A stretch of DNA of 64,000 nucleotides from Deltaproteobacteria bacterium (GTDB lineage: Bacteria > Desulfobacterota > Desulfobulbia > Desulfobulbales > Desulfurivibrionaceae): positions 62,001 through 126,000 of the forward strand of contig JAJZRO010000001.1 of assembly GCA_021802645.1 (NCBI GenBank), read 5' to 3'. This document shows positions 44,460-53,337 of the stretch, one piece after another (the stretch's first letter is position 1; every line of letters starts with the position of its first letter). The notes under the pieces were generated by a model that saw only the letters and a list, made by a program, of their open reading frames with translations, was not told where the DNA came from and did no database searches. The position numbers were made by a program, and so were the translations under genes.

Positions 44460-45845
44460 ATGAAAAAGAGAATCGCAGTCAGTTGTTTGGCAGCCGCCAG
44501 CGCCATGCTCTTGGCCGGCGGCGCTGCCAATGCAGGGAAAAGCGGCCCAATAAGTTACAAAGTGGTCGCCACCAACGACTTGGGCATGCACTGCGTGTGC
44601 ATGGGCTTCGACACCTTTGTGCTGCTGCCGCCCTTCAACACCCTACGGGCGCAGGCCTGGCAGACAGGGGCCGCTGATCCCGTCATCCTCACCGACGCAA
44701 CCAAATACACGATCACCTACGATATCGTCCAGAACACCGAGGCCAGCCTGGCGGCCGACCCGTACTATCAGAGCTGGGTCACCAACGCACCCAAACTCTT
44801 TCCCGGCTTCAACCCCAAGGCGGCCAACGGCAACTATCAGGGCCTGACCGGCTCCCAGCTCAGGGGCAACATGACCGCCAACGCCACCCAGGGCATGTGG
44901 GAGGTGGTCGGCGTACCGGCTTATCCTGACATGAGCAGCAACTCCACCACCGCCCAGAAAATCATGACCGACCCGCTGGGTGGCCCGAACCGCAATCCCT
45001 ATCTCACCGCCAGCGTCAAGCTCTACGACAAGACCACCAACACCCTCCTGGCCTCGACCACCACGGTGGTCCCGGCGGCCTTCGGTGGCTGCTGTGGTTG
45101 TCATCTCAATGTGGCCAAGTCCTACGGCTACGCCAACCCGACGCCCCGCGACTCCTTCAACGTCATGGGCATGCTCCACGCCCAGAACTCGAGCCACATC
45201 AACATCGCCACCATCGATCCGGACGGCGACGGCATTGCCGGGCCGATCCGCTGCTCCCAGTGCCATCTCGACCCGGCCATGGGTGAGTCGGTTGCCCCGG
45301 GCTATCCCGGCTACCCGGTTTCACAGTATACCTTCTCCGACGTGCTCCACCGCTGGCACGCCCAGAACAGCGTGGTGCTGACCAACTATGACCCCAACAT
45401 CGCCAAGGATTGCTACCAGTGCCATCCGGGCAACAACGCCAACTGCTATCGCGGCGCCCACACCACCCATACCACTGGGACTCCCGCGCACAACATCTGG
45501 TGCACCGACTGCCACGGCGATCTGAACCAGCGCATCGCCCAAGGCCAGATGCTGCAGCCCTGGTCCGACACCACGTTGCCCAAGTGCGGCACCTGCCATA
45601 CCGCCACCGGCGAGGGCGGCGGCTATATCGGCGGCCTCTTCGGCAAATACCTCAACAGCCATGGCCACCGGAACGACAAGATCCTCTGCTCCACCTGCCA
45701 CGGTGAGCCGCACGCCCTGAACCCGTCGACCCTGGCGGCGGACAATGCAGAAAACATTGCCCTGCAGGGGCTGGCCAACCCCATCGGCGTCTGCGACACC
45801 TGCCATACCGGCAAATCCACCAGCTACGGCAAGCCGCCGCACTGA
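44460..45845 (+). CDS. Heptaheme c-type cytochrome (copy 1)
   Basis: 461 residues with a signal peptide (about 1-26). Seven CxxCH heme sites: CCGCH, CSQCH, CYQCH, CTDCH, CGTCH, CSTCH and CDTCH, all in the second half. A conserved first half carries NDLGMHCVCMGFDTFVLLPP and TVVPAAFGGCCGCH. Exported to the periplasm or beyond and probably used for extracellular or periplasmic electron transfer; the large heme-poor N-terminal part is unlike classical OmcE/OmcS. First of three tandem paralogues; shares a 140-bp identical block with copy 2 and a 122-bp one with copy 3. Confidence 0.9.
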   Translation: MKKRIAVSCLAAASAMLLAGGAANAGKSGPISYKVVATNDLGMHCVCMGFDTFVLLPPFNTLRAQAWQTGAADPVILTDATKYTITYDIVQNTEASLAADPYYQSWVTNAPKLFPGFNPKAANGNYQGLTGSQLRGNMTANATQGMWEVVGVPAYPDMSSNSTTAQKIMTDPLGGPNRNPYLTASVKLYDKTTNTLLASTTTVVPAAFGGCCGCHLNVAKSYGYANPTPRDSFNVMGMLHAQNSSHINIATIDPDGDGIAGPIRCSQCHLDPAMGESVAPGYPGYPVSQYTFSDVLHRWHAQNSVVLTNYDPNIAKDCYQCHPGNNANCYRGAHTTHTTGTPAHNIWCTDCHGDLNQRIAQGQMLQPWSDTTLPKCGTCHTATGEGGGYIGGLFGKYLNSHGHRNDKILCSTCHGEPHALNPSTLAADNAENIALQGLANPIGVCDTCHTGKSTSYGKPPH

Positions 45846-45868
45846 TCCGTACGGGGCACGCTGAAACC

Positions 45869-45900
45869 AAAAAGGAGGAGGGGCCCCCTCCTCCTTTTTT
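45869..45900 (+). terminator. Rho-independent terminator of cytochrome 1
   Basis: AAAAAGGAGGAGGGG pairs with CCCCTCCTCCTTTTTT, ending in a T-run at 45895-45900. The same GA-rich stem follows the other two cytochromes. Confidence 0.88.
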
Positions 45901-46239
45901 CAGGCTGCCGACCACCGTTGCATCTTTATACCCAACATCCCTTTCCCGCTTTGGCCAATCTTCCTCCTGAATGCTGCCAGCCATCCCCAACCAACGGAAT
46001 CCCCGTCAAACTTCCCAGCAGAGTGCGCCACGCAAAAAACATCGCTCGGACGCCAAGATCACGCAGGATGTTTTTTGGTTGTTTTTTTTCCGGTTTTGTT
46101 ACACAATGCGCTGAGCAATAATACCCAAGACCAAAACGGTCTTACATACCCAAACAGCAGGAGGAAACAGAACCACCGGTACCACAGCGCGTCACACCAC
46201 ATGAAACTCGAAAACCGCAACAACACGAAGGGGGTTCCC
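45901..46239 (+). other. Intergenic leader region of cytochrome 2
   Basis: About 340 bases without a gene. It contains AAAAAACATC (46034-46043) facing GATGTTTTTT (46067-46076), a 10-bp inverted repeat, and AAGACC/GGTCTT (46127-46143). The leader shared by copies 1 and 3 is absent, so copy 2 is probably regulated differently. Confidence 0.45.
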
Positions 46240-47646
46240 ATGAAAAAAAGAATTGCTATCAGTTGTCTTGCCTTGGTGGCGGGCAGCGCCACCCTGCTGG
46301 CCAGCGGGCCGGCCAAGGCGGAAGAACAGAGGAGCACGAGCAGTACCACCAGCACATCTTCAAACTACACGATCATCGCTACCAACGATCTCGGCATGCA
46401 CTGCGTCTGCATGGGCTTCGACACCTTTGTCCTGCTGCCGCCCTTCAACACCCTGCGGGCGCAGGTCATCCAGCGCGGCTCCGAGCCGAGGGTCATCACC
46501 GACTCCACCAATTTCAAGGTCACCTACGACGTCGTCCAGAACACCGAGGCCAGCCTCAAGGCCGACCCGTATTACCAGAGCTGGGTCACCAACGCGCCCA
46601 AGCTCTTCCCCGGCTTCAACCCCAAGGCGGCCAACGGCAACTACCAGGGCCTGACCGGTGCCCAACTACGGGGCAACATGACCGCCGACAGCACCAAGGG
46701 GATGTGGGAGGTGGTCGGCGTGCCGGCCTATCCTGACGTGAGCACCAACTCCACCACCGCCCAGAAGATCATGACCGACCCCCTGGGCGGCCCGAACCGC
46801 AACCCCTTCCTCACCGCCAACGTCAAGCTCTACAACAAATCCACCGGCGCCCTGCTGGCCTCGACCACCACGGTGGTTCCGGCGGCCTTCGGCGGCTGCT
46901 GCGGTTGTCATCTCAATGTGGCCAAGTCCTACGGCTACACCAACCCCACCCCCCGTGACTCCTTTACCGTCATGGGCATGCTCCACGCCAAAAACTCGAG
47001 CGGCATCGATATTTCCAAGATCGATCCGGACCACGACGGCGTGCCCGGCCCGATCCGCTGTTCCCAGTGCCATCTCGATCCGGCCATGGGTGAGTCGGTG
47101 GCGCCGGGCTATCCCGGCTACCCGGTTTCACAGTATACCTTCTCCGACGTGCTCCACCGCTGGCACGCCCAGAACAGCGTGGTGCTGACCAACTATGACC
47201 CCAACATCGCCAAGGATTGCTACCAGTGCCATCCGGGCAACAATGTCAACTGCTACCGCGGGGTCCACACCAGCAAGACCATCAACGGCCACAACATGTG
47301 GTGCACCGACTGCCACGGCGATCTGAACCAGCGCATCGCCCAAGGCCAGATGCTGCAACCCTGGTCCGACACCACGTTGCCCAAGTGCGGCACCTGCCAC
47401 AGCAACACCGGCGAGGGCGGCGGCTATCTCAACGGTCCCTTCGGCAAGTATCTGAACAGCCGTGGCCACGAGGATCATCAGATCCTCTGCTCCAGCTGCC
47501 ACGGCGAACCGCACGCCCTGAATCCGTCGGCCCTGGCGGCGGACAACGCGGAGAACATCGCCCTGCAGGGGTTGGCCAACCCGATTGGCAAGTGCAGCGT
47601 CTGCCATACCAACCAGGGCACCAGCTACGCCAGGCCACCGCATTAA
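46240..47646 (+). CDS. Heptaheme c-type cytochrome (copy 2)
   Basis: 468 residues from the ATG at 46240, which has AAGGGGGTTCCC before it; the open frame extends upstream but without a signal. Signal peptide about 1-25, then a Ser/Thr-rich linker (RSTSSTTSTSS) absent from copies 1 and 3. Seven CxxCH sites: CCGCH, CSQCH, CYQCH, CTDCH, CGTCH, CSSCH, CSVCH. Otherwise collinear with the neighbours. Likely an exported electron carrier; may replace or complement the other two under different conditions, given its different leader. Confidence 0.9.
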   Translation: MKKRIAISCLALVAGSATLLASGPAKAEEQRSTSSTTSTSSNYTIIATNDLGMHCVCMGFDTFVLLPPFNTLRAQVIQRGSEPRVITDSTNFKVTYDVVQNTEASLKADPYYQSWVTNAPKLFPGFNPKAANGNYQGLTGAQLRGNMTADSTKGMWEVVGVPAYPDVSTNSTTAQKIMTDPLGGPNRNPFLTANVKLYNKSTGALLASTTTVVPAAFGGCCGCHLNVAKSYGYTNPTPRDSFTVMGMLHAKNSSGIDISKIDPDHDGVPGPIRCSQCHLDPAMGESVAPGYPGYPVSQYTFSDVLHRWHAQNSVVLTNYDPNIAKDCYQCHPGNNVNCYRGVHTSKTINGHNMWCTDCHGDLNQRIAQGQMLQPWSDTTLPKCGTCHSNTGEGGGYLNGPFGKYLNSRGHEDHQILCSSCHGEPHALNPSALAADNAENIALQGLANPIGKCSVCHTNQGTSYARPPH

Positions 47647-47686
47647 TCACCGCGCCGGCATCCGCAAGAGACGGGCAGAAACAACG

Positions 47687-47720
47687 CCAAAGAGAGGAGG
47701 GATTTCCCTCCTCTCTTTGG
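47687..47720 (+). terminator. Rho-independent terminator of cytochrome 2
   Basis: CCAAAGAGAGGAGGG and CCCTCCTCTCTTTGG form a 15-bp stem around ATTT-type loop. Same GA-rich design as behind copies 1 and 3, but with TTTGG in place of a long T-run. Confidence 0.8.
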
Positions 47721-47958
47721 CCAATGCTCCGCAACTCTTTTCCCTCGGTCACTCAAAGAAAAGCCCTTATCTTCCGCTGCCTCACGAGGGCGACAGGCGT
47801 TCCACGCCCGTTTGCTTCCGGCTTTCCCGGCGTCCAAGGTTCACGGTTGAATAATGATTCATATTTTTAGGTTGCTTTTTTCGCTTGGGTCATCTTACCT
47901 ATGATATTCGTGTTCCGCGTATCCAAATGGGTAATAATTATCATCTCAAGACAAACTT

Positions 47959-48032
47959 AGAGGAGGTGACGCCTGGGAGGGGGAACGATCGATCTTTTTT
48001 CGTTGTAAGACTCTAGGGGAAGTTGCAACAAC
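47959..48032 (+). promoter_or_regulatory. Conserved structured leader of cytochrome 3
   Basis: Counterpart of 44374-44443: GGAGGTGACGCCTGGGAGGG, then GGGAACGATCGATC (a GATC duplicated relative to copy 1), TTTTTT, GTTGTAAGACTCTAGGGGAAG and TTGCAACAAC. The hairpin GTTG/CAAC with an inner GACT/AGTT stem is preserved. The rest of 47647-48053 shows no gene. Confidence 0.5.
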
Positions 48033-48053
48033 TAAAAAAAGAGAGGAGGATTC

Positions 48054-49421
48054 ATGAAGAAGAAGATTGCTGTCGGCTGCCTTGCCCTTGCGGCAACCGG
48101 TGCCACGCTGCTAACCAGCACCGCCCATGCCGACTACAAGGTCATCGCCACCAACGACCTCGGCATGCACTGCGTGTGCATGGGCTTCGACACCTTTGTC
48201 CTGCTGCCGCCCTTCAACACTCTGCGGGCCCAGCTTATCCAGCGCGGGTCCGATCCGGTGCCGGTCACCGACGGGAGCCGTTTCAAGGTCACCTACGACA
48301 TCGTCCAGAACACCGAGGCCAGCCTCAAGGCCGACCCGTACTACCAGAGCTGGGTCACCAACGCACCCAAGCTCTTCCCCGGCTTCAACCCGAAGGCGGC
48401 CAACGGCAACTATCAGGGCCTGACCGGCTCCCAGCTCAGGGGCGAAATGACGCCGGACAGCCAGGGAGCCATGTGGGAAGTGGTCGGCGTGCCGGCCTAT
48501 CCTGACATGAGCAGCAACTCCACCACCGCCCAGAAGATCATGACCGACCCGCTGGGTGGCCCGAACCGCAATCCCTATCTCACCGCCAGCGTCAAGGCAT
48601 ACGATAGGGCGACCGGCGCCCTGCTGGCCCAGACCACCACCGTGGTCCCGGCGGCCTTCGGTGGCTGCTGTGGTTGTCATCTCAATGTGGCCAAGTCCTA
48701 CGGCTACGCCAACCCGACGCCCCGCGACTCCTTCAACGTCATGGGCATGCTCCACGCCCAGAATTCGAGCCACATCAACATCGCCACTATCGATCCGGAC
48801 CACGACGGCGTGCCCGGGCCGATCCGCTGCTCGCAGTGCCATCTCGATCCGGCCATGGGCGAGTCGGTTGCCCCGGGCTATGCCGGCTATGCGGTCTCCA
48901 AGTATACCTTCTCCGACGTGCTCCACCGCTGGCACGCCCAGAACAGCGTGGTGCTGACCAACTACGACCCCAACATCGCCAAGGATTGCTACCAGTGCCA
49001 TCCGGGCAACAACGTCAATTGCTACCGCGGCGCCCACACCAGCGAGACTATCAACGGCCACAACGTCTGGTGCACCGACTGCCACGGCGATCTGAACCAG
49101 CGCATCGCCCAGGGCCAGATGCTCCAGCCCTGGTCCGATACCACCCTGCCCAAGTGCGCCACCTGCCACAGCAACACCGGCGAGGGCGGCGGCTACATGG
49201 AGAAACGCCTCTTCGGCAAGTACCTGAACAGCCATGGCCACTACAGCGAGAAGATCCTCTGCTCCAGCTGCCACGGCGAACCCCATGCCTTGAACCCGTC
49301 GGCCATGGCGGCGGACAACACGCAGAACATCGCCCTGCAGGGGCTGGCCAACCCCATCGGCAAGTGCAGCGTCTGCCATACCAATCAGGGCACCAGCTAC
49401 GGCAAGCCACCGCATAGCTGA
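48054..49421 (+). CDS. Heptaheme c-type cytochrome (copy 3)
   Basis: 455 residues, the shortest copy, with a signal peptide ending near AHA (about 24) and GAGAGGAGGATTC before the ATG. Seven CxxCH sites: CCGCH, CSQCH, CYQCH, CTDCH, CATCH, CSSCH, CSVCH. The heme region has an insertion MEKR before LFGKYLNSHG compared with the others. First half again with NDLGMHCVCMGFDTF. A third tandem exported cytochrome; DNA is identical to copy 1 over 122 bases around the first heme site. Confidence 0.9.
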   Translation: MKKKIAVGCLALAATGATLLTSTAHADYKVIATNDLGMHCVCMGFDTFVLLPPFNTLRAQLIQRGSDPVPVTDGSRFKVTYDIVQNTEASLKADPYYQSWVTNAPKLFPGFNPKAANGNYQGLTGSQLRGEMTPDSQGAMWEVVGVPAYPDMSSNSTTAQKIMTDPLGGPNRNPYLTASVKAYDRATGALLAQTTTVVPAAFGGCCGCHLNVAKSYGYANPTPRDSFNVMGMLHAQNSSHINIATIDPDHDGVPGPIRCSQCHLDPAMGESVAPGYAGYAVSKYTFSDVLHRWHAQNSVVLTNYDPNIAKDCYQCHPGNNVNCYRGAHTSETINGHNVWCTDCHGDLNQRIAQGQMLQPWSDTTLPKCATCHSNTGEGGGYMEKRLFGKYLNSHGHYSEKILCSSCHGEPHALNPSAMAADNTQNIALQGLANPIGKCSVCHTNQGTSYGKPPHS

Positions 49422-49448
49422 TAACCCGGCATGAAGTAAGACAACCAG

Positions 49449-49480
49449 AAAAAGAGGAGGGGTTTCCCCTCCTCTTTTTA
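49449..49480 (+). terminator. Rho-independent terminator of cytochrome 3
   Basis: AAAAAGAGGAGGGG pairs with CCCCTCCTCTTTTT around TTT; close relative of the terminators behind copies 1 and 2. Confidence 0.88.
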
Positions 49481-49574
49481 CTTCCTGGCAGCTATACTCT
49501 ATCAGTCTCTCCCGCGGGCGACACCACCACGGGACAACCGATTTCTAAGAATTAGGAAAGGGGAAAAAAACGAG

Positions 49575-50567
49575 ATGAAACGATTGACCGTAACGCTCTT
49601 GCTCCTCTGCGGCATGATGATTCCCGCGGCTCTTTGGGCGGCGGAAGAACAGCCCGCGGCACCGGCCAAAAGGATCGACCTGAAACTCACCAGCAAGTAC
49701 ATCGCCAGTGAGTGGACGAACCGGAAGGAATTCCCGGATTCGGTCACCTTTGCCTACTACAACGTCTATTGCCTGAAGGCCCTTGGCAAGGGGGTGTCGG
49801 CCGAGCAGAAAAAGAAAATCATCACCTTTCTGAAATCCTGCCAGCGGCAGGACGGCGGCTTTGCCCCTGACCCCGCCTATGCCCAGCGCTCCAACATCGT
49901 TTTCACCTTCTATGCCCTCAAGACCCTCTCCTTGCTCGATTCCCTCGATGCGATCGACAGGAACAAACTGGTCGCCCACCTGAAGCCCCTCGTCCAGGCC
50001 GACGGCGGCATCAAGGGGGTGAACCGGCCGGGGGAAAAGGCCGACCTCGCCACCACCTACTACGGGCTTGAGGCGCTCGACCTCCTGAAGGCCCCGGAGT
50101 TGCTGCACCGCGACAAAACCGTCGCCTTTGTCCAAAGCTACCGGGAGAAGGGCCAGGGTTTCGGCAGGATGCCCGGCAAGCCCTCCATGCCGCTGTCCAC
50201 CATGATGGGCGTCCGCTCCCTATTGCTGCTCAACGCCCTCAAGGAGACTGACCGCCAGGAGATCATTGCCCACATCAAGACCACCCGCTACTCCGGGTTG
50301 GTCAAGGACCGGAAGTACCCCGACCTCCCGACCGTGGAAGACATGGCCGCCACGCTGGAGACCATGACCGACCTCAGTGCCATGGGCATGCTGGACCTGC
50401 CGGCGATCCACACCTTTATCGAATCGCTCTACATTCCGGAAAACGGCGGTTTCGGTCCGCAACCGGGTTACGGCACCACCCCGCCCAGCACCTATTACGG
50501 CATTGTTTGCCTGGTCAAGCTCGGCCAGATCAAGGACCCGCTGTTGAAGACCAAGACCGTGCGGTAA
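49575..50567 (+). CDS. Secreted prenyltransferase/squalene-cyclase-like toroid protein
   Basis: 330 residues with a signal peptide (about 1-21, ending LWAAE). Repeats of the alpha/alpha-toroid type found in prenyltransferase beta subunits and terpene cyclases: CQRQDGGFAPDPAYAQRSNI, QADGGIKG, TTYYGLEALDLL, GQGFGRMPG, and NGGFGPQPGYGTTPPSTYYG. No catalytic Asp cluster or zinc ligands typical of the enzymes is clear, so it may be a binding or scaffold protein. It directly follows the cytochrome cluster (terminator 49480) and may help the exported cytochromes; inference. Confidence 0.82.
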   Translation: MKRLTVTLLLLCGMMIPAALWAAEEQPAAPAKRIDLKLTSKYIASEWTNRKEFPDSVTFAYYNVYCLKALGKGVSAEQKKKIITFLKSCQRQDGGFAPDPAYAQRSNIVFTFYALKTLSLLDSLDAIDRNKLVAHLKPLVQADGGIKGVNRPGEKADLATTYYGLEALDLLKAPELLHRDKTVAFVQSYREKGQGFGRMPGKPSMPLSTMMGVRSLLLLNALKETDRQEIIAHIKTTRYSGLVKDRKYPDLPTVEDMAATLETMTDLSAMGMLDLPAIHTFIESLYIPENGGFGPQPGYGTTPPSTYYGIVCLVKLGQIKDPLLKTKTVR

Positions 50568-51708
50568 TCGTTGCCGGCACCACCTCGATGAGGGTCACCT
50601 CGGGCGGCGACAACAGCCGCAGAGGTGGCCCCCAGGTGCCGCTCCCCCGGCTCACGTAAAGCAGGGCACCAGCCGCCGACTTGGTCAACCCGGTCGGCAC
50701 CGGATAGGCCAACCAGGTGAGCAGATTGAAAGGGGCAATCTGACCGCCATGCACATGGCCCGACAGCTGGAGATCGAAGACCCTGGCCGATGCCGGCGTC
50801 ACCTCCGGCCGATGCTTGAGCAGGATGGCAAAGCGGCTACGATCCTGCGCCGCCGCCACCCTTTGCTCTTCATCGGCAGCCGCACGTCCCATGGCGACTC
50901 CCACCGGATCATCGACCCCGGCGATGGCACCATGGTCACCCACCCTCACCGTCTGCCCCTGCAAGACGGTAAAGCCAGCCGCTTTGGCAAAGGCGAGCGA
51001 TTGGTCGATGCCCACATAATACTCATGGTTGCCGGTGACCGCATATTTGCCGTAGCGCGGGGCAATGGTCCTGAACCTGTCGGCGAGCATAACCAGGCCA
51101 TCGGCCTGCGCATCGACCAAGTCGCCGGTGACGACCAGGACATCCGGCCGCGCCGCGCGCACCTGGGCCAGCATGCGTTCAAGCCGCTGTCGTCCGACCA
51201 GCAACCCCAGGTGCAGATCGCTGAGTTGGACGATGCGCAAGGGCGCCGCCGACACCGGCAGCTTGGCGGAAGGGATCACCACCCGCGTGAGTTGCACATC
51301 CTTCGCCTCCTGCCAGCCATAGCCGCAAAGCAGGAGGGCCAACGGACAGGCAAGCCAGAAAGGCAGACCGCCCCAACGTGCCGGAAGGCCAACGGCAGGA
51401 CGCCTCGCCAGCCAACCCGCCAGCCGCCACCCACTCCGCACCAAATCAACCGCGCCGGCGATGACCACGAAGAGAAAGAGAAAGCCCATCCACAGATAGC
51501 CGAACCAGGCTATCGTCGCGGCAACAGTGACATACCCCGTACGCTCGGCCATCCGCACCAGTATCGGCGCCGAAGCCAGGAAAACCAAGGCGGCGACCAG
51601 CAACCGACGCGCCCTGTGATCCAAGGGGATGGCGGCCGAAATTTTGCGGTAGCCGTACCAATGCATCCCGCCATAGACCAGAAAAAAACTCGCCAAAAAC
51701 AACAGCAT
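50530..51708 (-). CDS. Membrane metallophosphoesterase (YkuE/YaeI-like)
   Basis: 392 residues: four membrane helices (about 1-130), then a calcineurin-like phosphoesterase with VQLSDLHLG (Asp-x-His), VVTGDLVDA (Gly-Asp), VTGNHEYY (Gly-Asn-His-Glu), a later HRPEV and QLSGHVHGGQ (Gly-His-x-His). Relatives hydrolyse UDP-diacylglucosamine or other phosphodiesters near the membrane. GGAGG precedes the ATG. Converges on and overlaps the toroid-protein gene by 38 bases. Confidence 0.9.
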   Translation of the reverse strand: MLLFLASFFLVYGGMHWYGYRKISAAIPLDHRARRLLVAALVFLASAPILVRMAERTGYVTVAATIAWFGYLWMGFLFLFVVIAGAVDLVRSGWRLAGWLARRPAVGLPARWGGLPFWLACPLALLLCGYGWQEAKDVQLTRVVIPSAKLPVSAAPLRIVQLSDLHLGLLVGRQRLERMLAQVRAARPDVLVVTGDLVDAQADGLVMLADRFRTIAPRYGKYAVTGNHEYYVGIDQSLAFAKAAGFTVLQGQTVRVGDHGAIAGVDDPVGVAMGRAAADEEQRVAAAQDRSRFAILLKHRPEVTPASARVFDLQLSGHVHGGQIAPFNLLTWLAYPVPTGLTKSAAGALLYVSRGSGTWGPPLRLLSPPEVTLIEVVPATITARSWSSTAGP

Positions 51709-51885
51709 GCCAAACCTCCACGTCGTCGGCCATCCGGCGGCCCCGCCCTGTCTATCCCTTGCAGGAAGAGGCTTTCCGCCTGACCATCTTTACGCTTGCC
51801 AAAACCAACCGAACCGACTACCGTACCCGAACGTTATTTTTCCCGGCTTCTTGGCTGTTGGACAATCTTAATCAGACGATAGGCA

Positions 51886-53064
51886 ATGTCACAAAGCCTT
51901 AAGCTCATCCGCAGCTTTCTGCTGTTGTCCTGTGTCGCCACCGCCGCCGTTGTGGTGGCAATCTTCGTCAACTTTCAATTCCGCACCGAACGCCTTACCG
52001 AGGATATCCTGCTTCAGCAGGCCCGCGCCCTCTTCACCGAGATGGTCCTCAACCGCCAGGGACTTCCCGCACCCGGCGCCGTCCACGCTGCTTCGCACAC
52101 GCCGAGAGAGCCCGCGTCCAGATTCCTTGCCGCCTCGACCAATAGCGGCCTGGCCGAAAAAAAGGACGGCCTCAAACTCCACCTCGCAACCCTGACGCCC
52201 GTGGCCAACCAGGCCAGCGCCCCGGACCCGTTCGAGCGCCAGGCGCTGCTCGCGTTTGCCAACGGGGCCAAAGAGGCGCACGTCATCGAGAACACCGCCA
52301 GTGGCGAGGTATACCGCTACATGGCCCCTCTCTGCTTGCGGCCGGACTGCCGGAACTGCCCCGACTCCCAAGGGTGTGAGAACAAAGATGTCCGTAGCGG
52401 CGTCAGTATCACCATTCCCATGGCCAGCCTCAGTGCGGGCCTGGCCGAGAACCGGCGCGTTGCTCTCCTGAACGCCCTGCTGGTGGTGGCCCTGCTCTCC
52501 GGCTTTCTCTTCTTCCAATCGACCCGCTGCATGAGGCGCATGGAGGCAGCGCAGGCCCACCTCACGACCATGGCCACGCTGGACAGCCTGACCGGTCTGC
52601 TCAACCGCCGCACGGTCTATGAACGACTGGAGGAGGAGATCGCCAAGCACCGTCGTTTCAAGACCCCCCTCTCCTGCCTGTTGCTCGATATCGATCACTT
52701 CAAGGAGGTCAACGATTCCTACGGCCATCTGGCCGGCGATGCGGTGCTGGTCGCACTGGCAGAAAACCTGAAAAGCCATTCGCGTCGATACGATATCATC
52801 AGCCGCTATGGCGGCGAAGAATTCCTCATCATCCTGCCAGTCACCGACCTGGCCGCCGCCGTCGCCGTCGCCGAAAAACTGCGGCAACAAATTGCCGACT
52901 TCCGCGTGTCCTTTGCCGACACGACTCTCCAGGTAACGGTGAGCATTGGCGTCGCCCAATTCCTGGCCGCGGAACAGGCCGACGACCTGGTCGGCCGGGC
53001 CGACACCGCTCTTTATCAGGCGAAGCGGGACAGCCGGAACCGGGTGGTCGCCTTCGCCGCCTGA
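51886..53064 (+). CDS. Diguanylate cyclase with periplasmic Tll0287/DUF3365-like sensor
   Basis: 392 residues: a membrane helix (about 8-28), a periplasmic sensor (30-185) with PDCRNCPDSQGCENKD, a second helix (190-210) and a GGDEF domain (LDIDHFKEVND, RYGGEEFLII, I-site RRYD five residues before GGEEF). In this sensor family a CxxCH heme site is common; here the pair CRNC is followed by Pro, so heme attachment is doubtful and a disulfide or metal site is possible. Makes c-di-GMP. Confidence 0.88.
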   Translation: MSQSLKLIRSFLLLSCVATAAVVVAIFVNFQFRTERLTEDILLQQARALFTEMVLNRQGLPAPGAVHAASHTPREPASRFLAASTNSGLAEKKDGLKLHLATLTPVANQASAPDPFERQALLAFANGAKEAHVIENTASGEVYRYMAPLCLRPDCRNCPDSQGCENKDVRSGVSITIPMASLSAGLAENRRVALLNALLVVALLSGFLFFQSTRCMRRMEAAQAHLTTMATLDSLTGLLNRRTVYERLEEEIAKHRRFKTPLSCLLLDIDHFKEVNDSYGHLAGDAVLVALAENLKSHSRRYDIISRYGGEEFLIILPVTDLAAAVAVAEKLRQQIADFRVSFADTTLQVTVSIGVAQFLAAEQADDLVGRADTALYQAKRDSRNRVVAFAA

Positions 53065-53100
53065 CCCTGTCCGCCTTCCGACATCACATCGGAGAAGATC

Positions 53101-53313
53101 ATGCCCAACGAATCCCAAGGCCATGCGCCGCCCCGCAAGACCAAGCCCGATCCGGAACGAATGGCGATCCTCCGCGCCCTGCCGGTCGAAATCAAGCAGC
53201 AGATCACCGGTGAGGAGGCCCAGGCCTTCCTCTACAACGAGCCGCTGCCCGAAAGCCTGCTCGCCAAGCTGAAGGACTATCTGGTCGAGGAGGGGGGCGG
53301 CGGGCAATCCTGA
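53101..53313 (+). CDS. Small protein of unknown function
   Basis: 70 residues, 36 bases behind the diguanylate cyclase and with GGAGAAGATC before the ATG. A Pro/Lys-rich start (HAPPRKTKPDPERM) then helix-like EIKQQITGEEAQAFLYNEP and a Gly-rich end. No known domain. Could interact with the cyclase, but only its position suggests so. Confidence 0.6.
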   Translation: MPNESQGHAPPRKTKPDPERMAILRALPVEIKQQITGEEAQAFLYNEPLPESLLAKLKDYLVEEGGGGQS

Positions 53314-53337
53314 GCCCGTCTGCCGCGCCCCGGCCGC

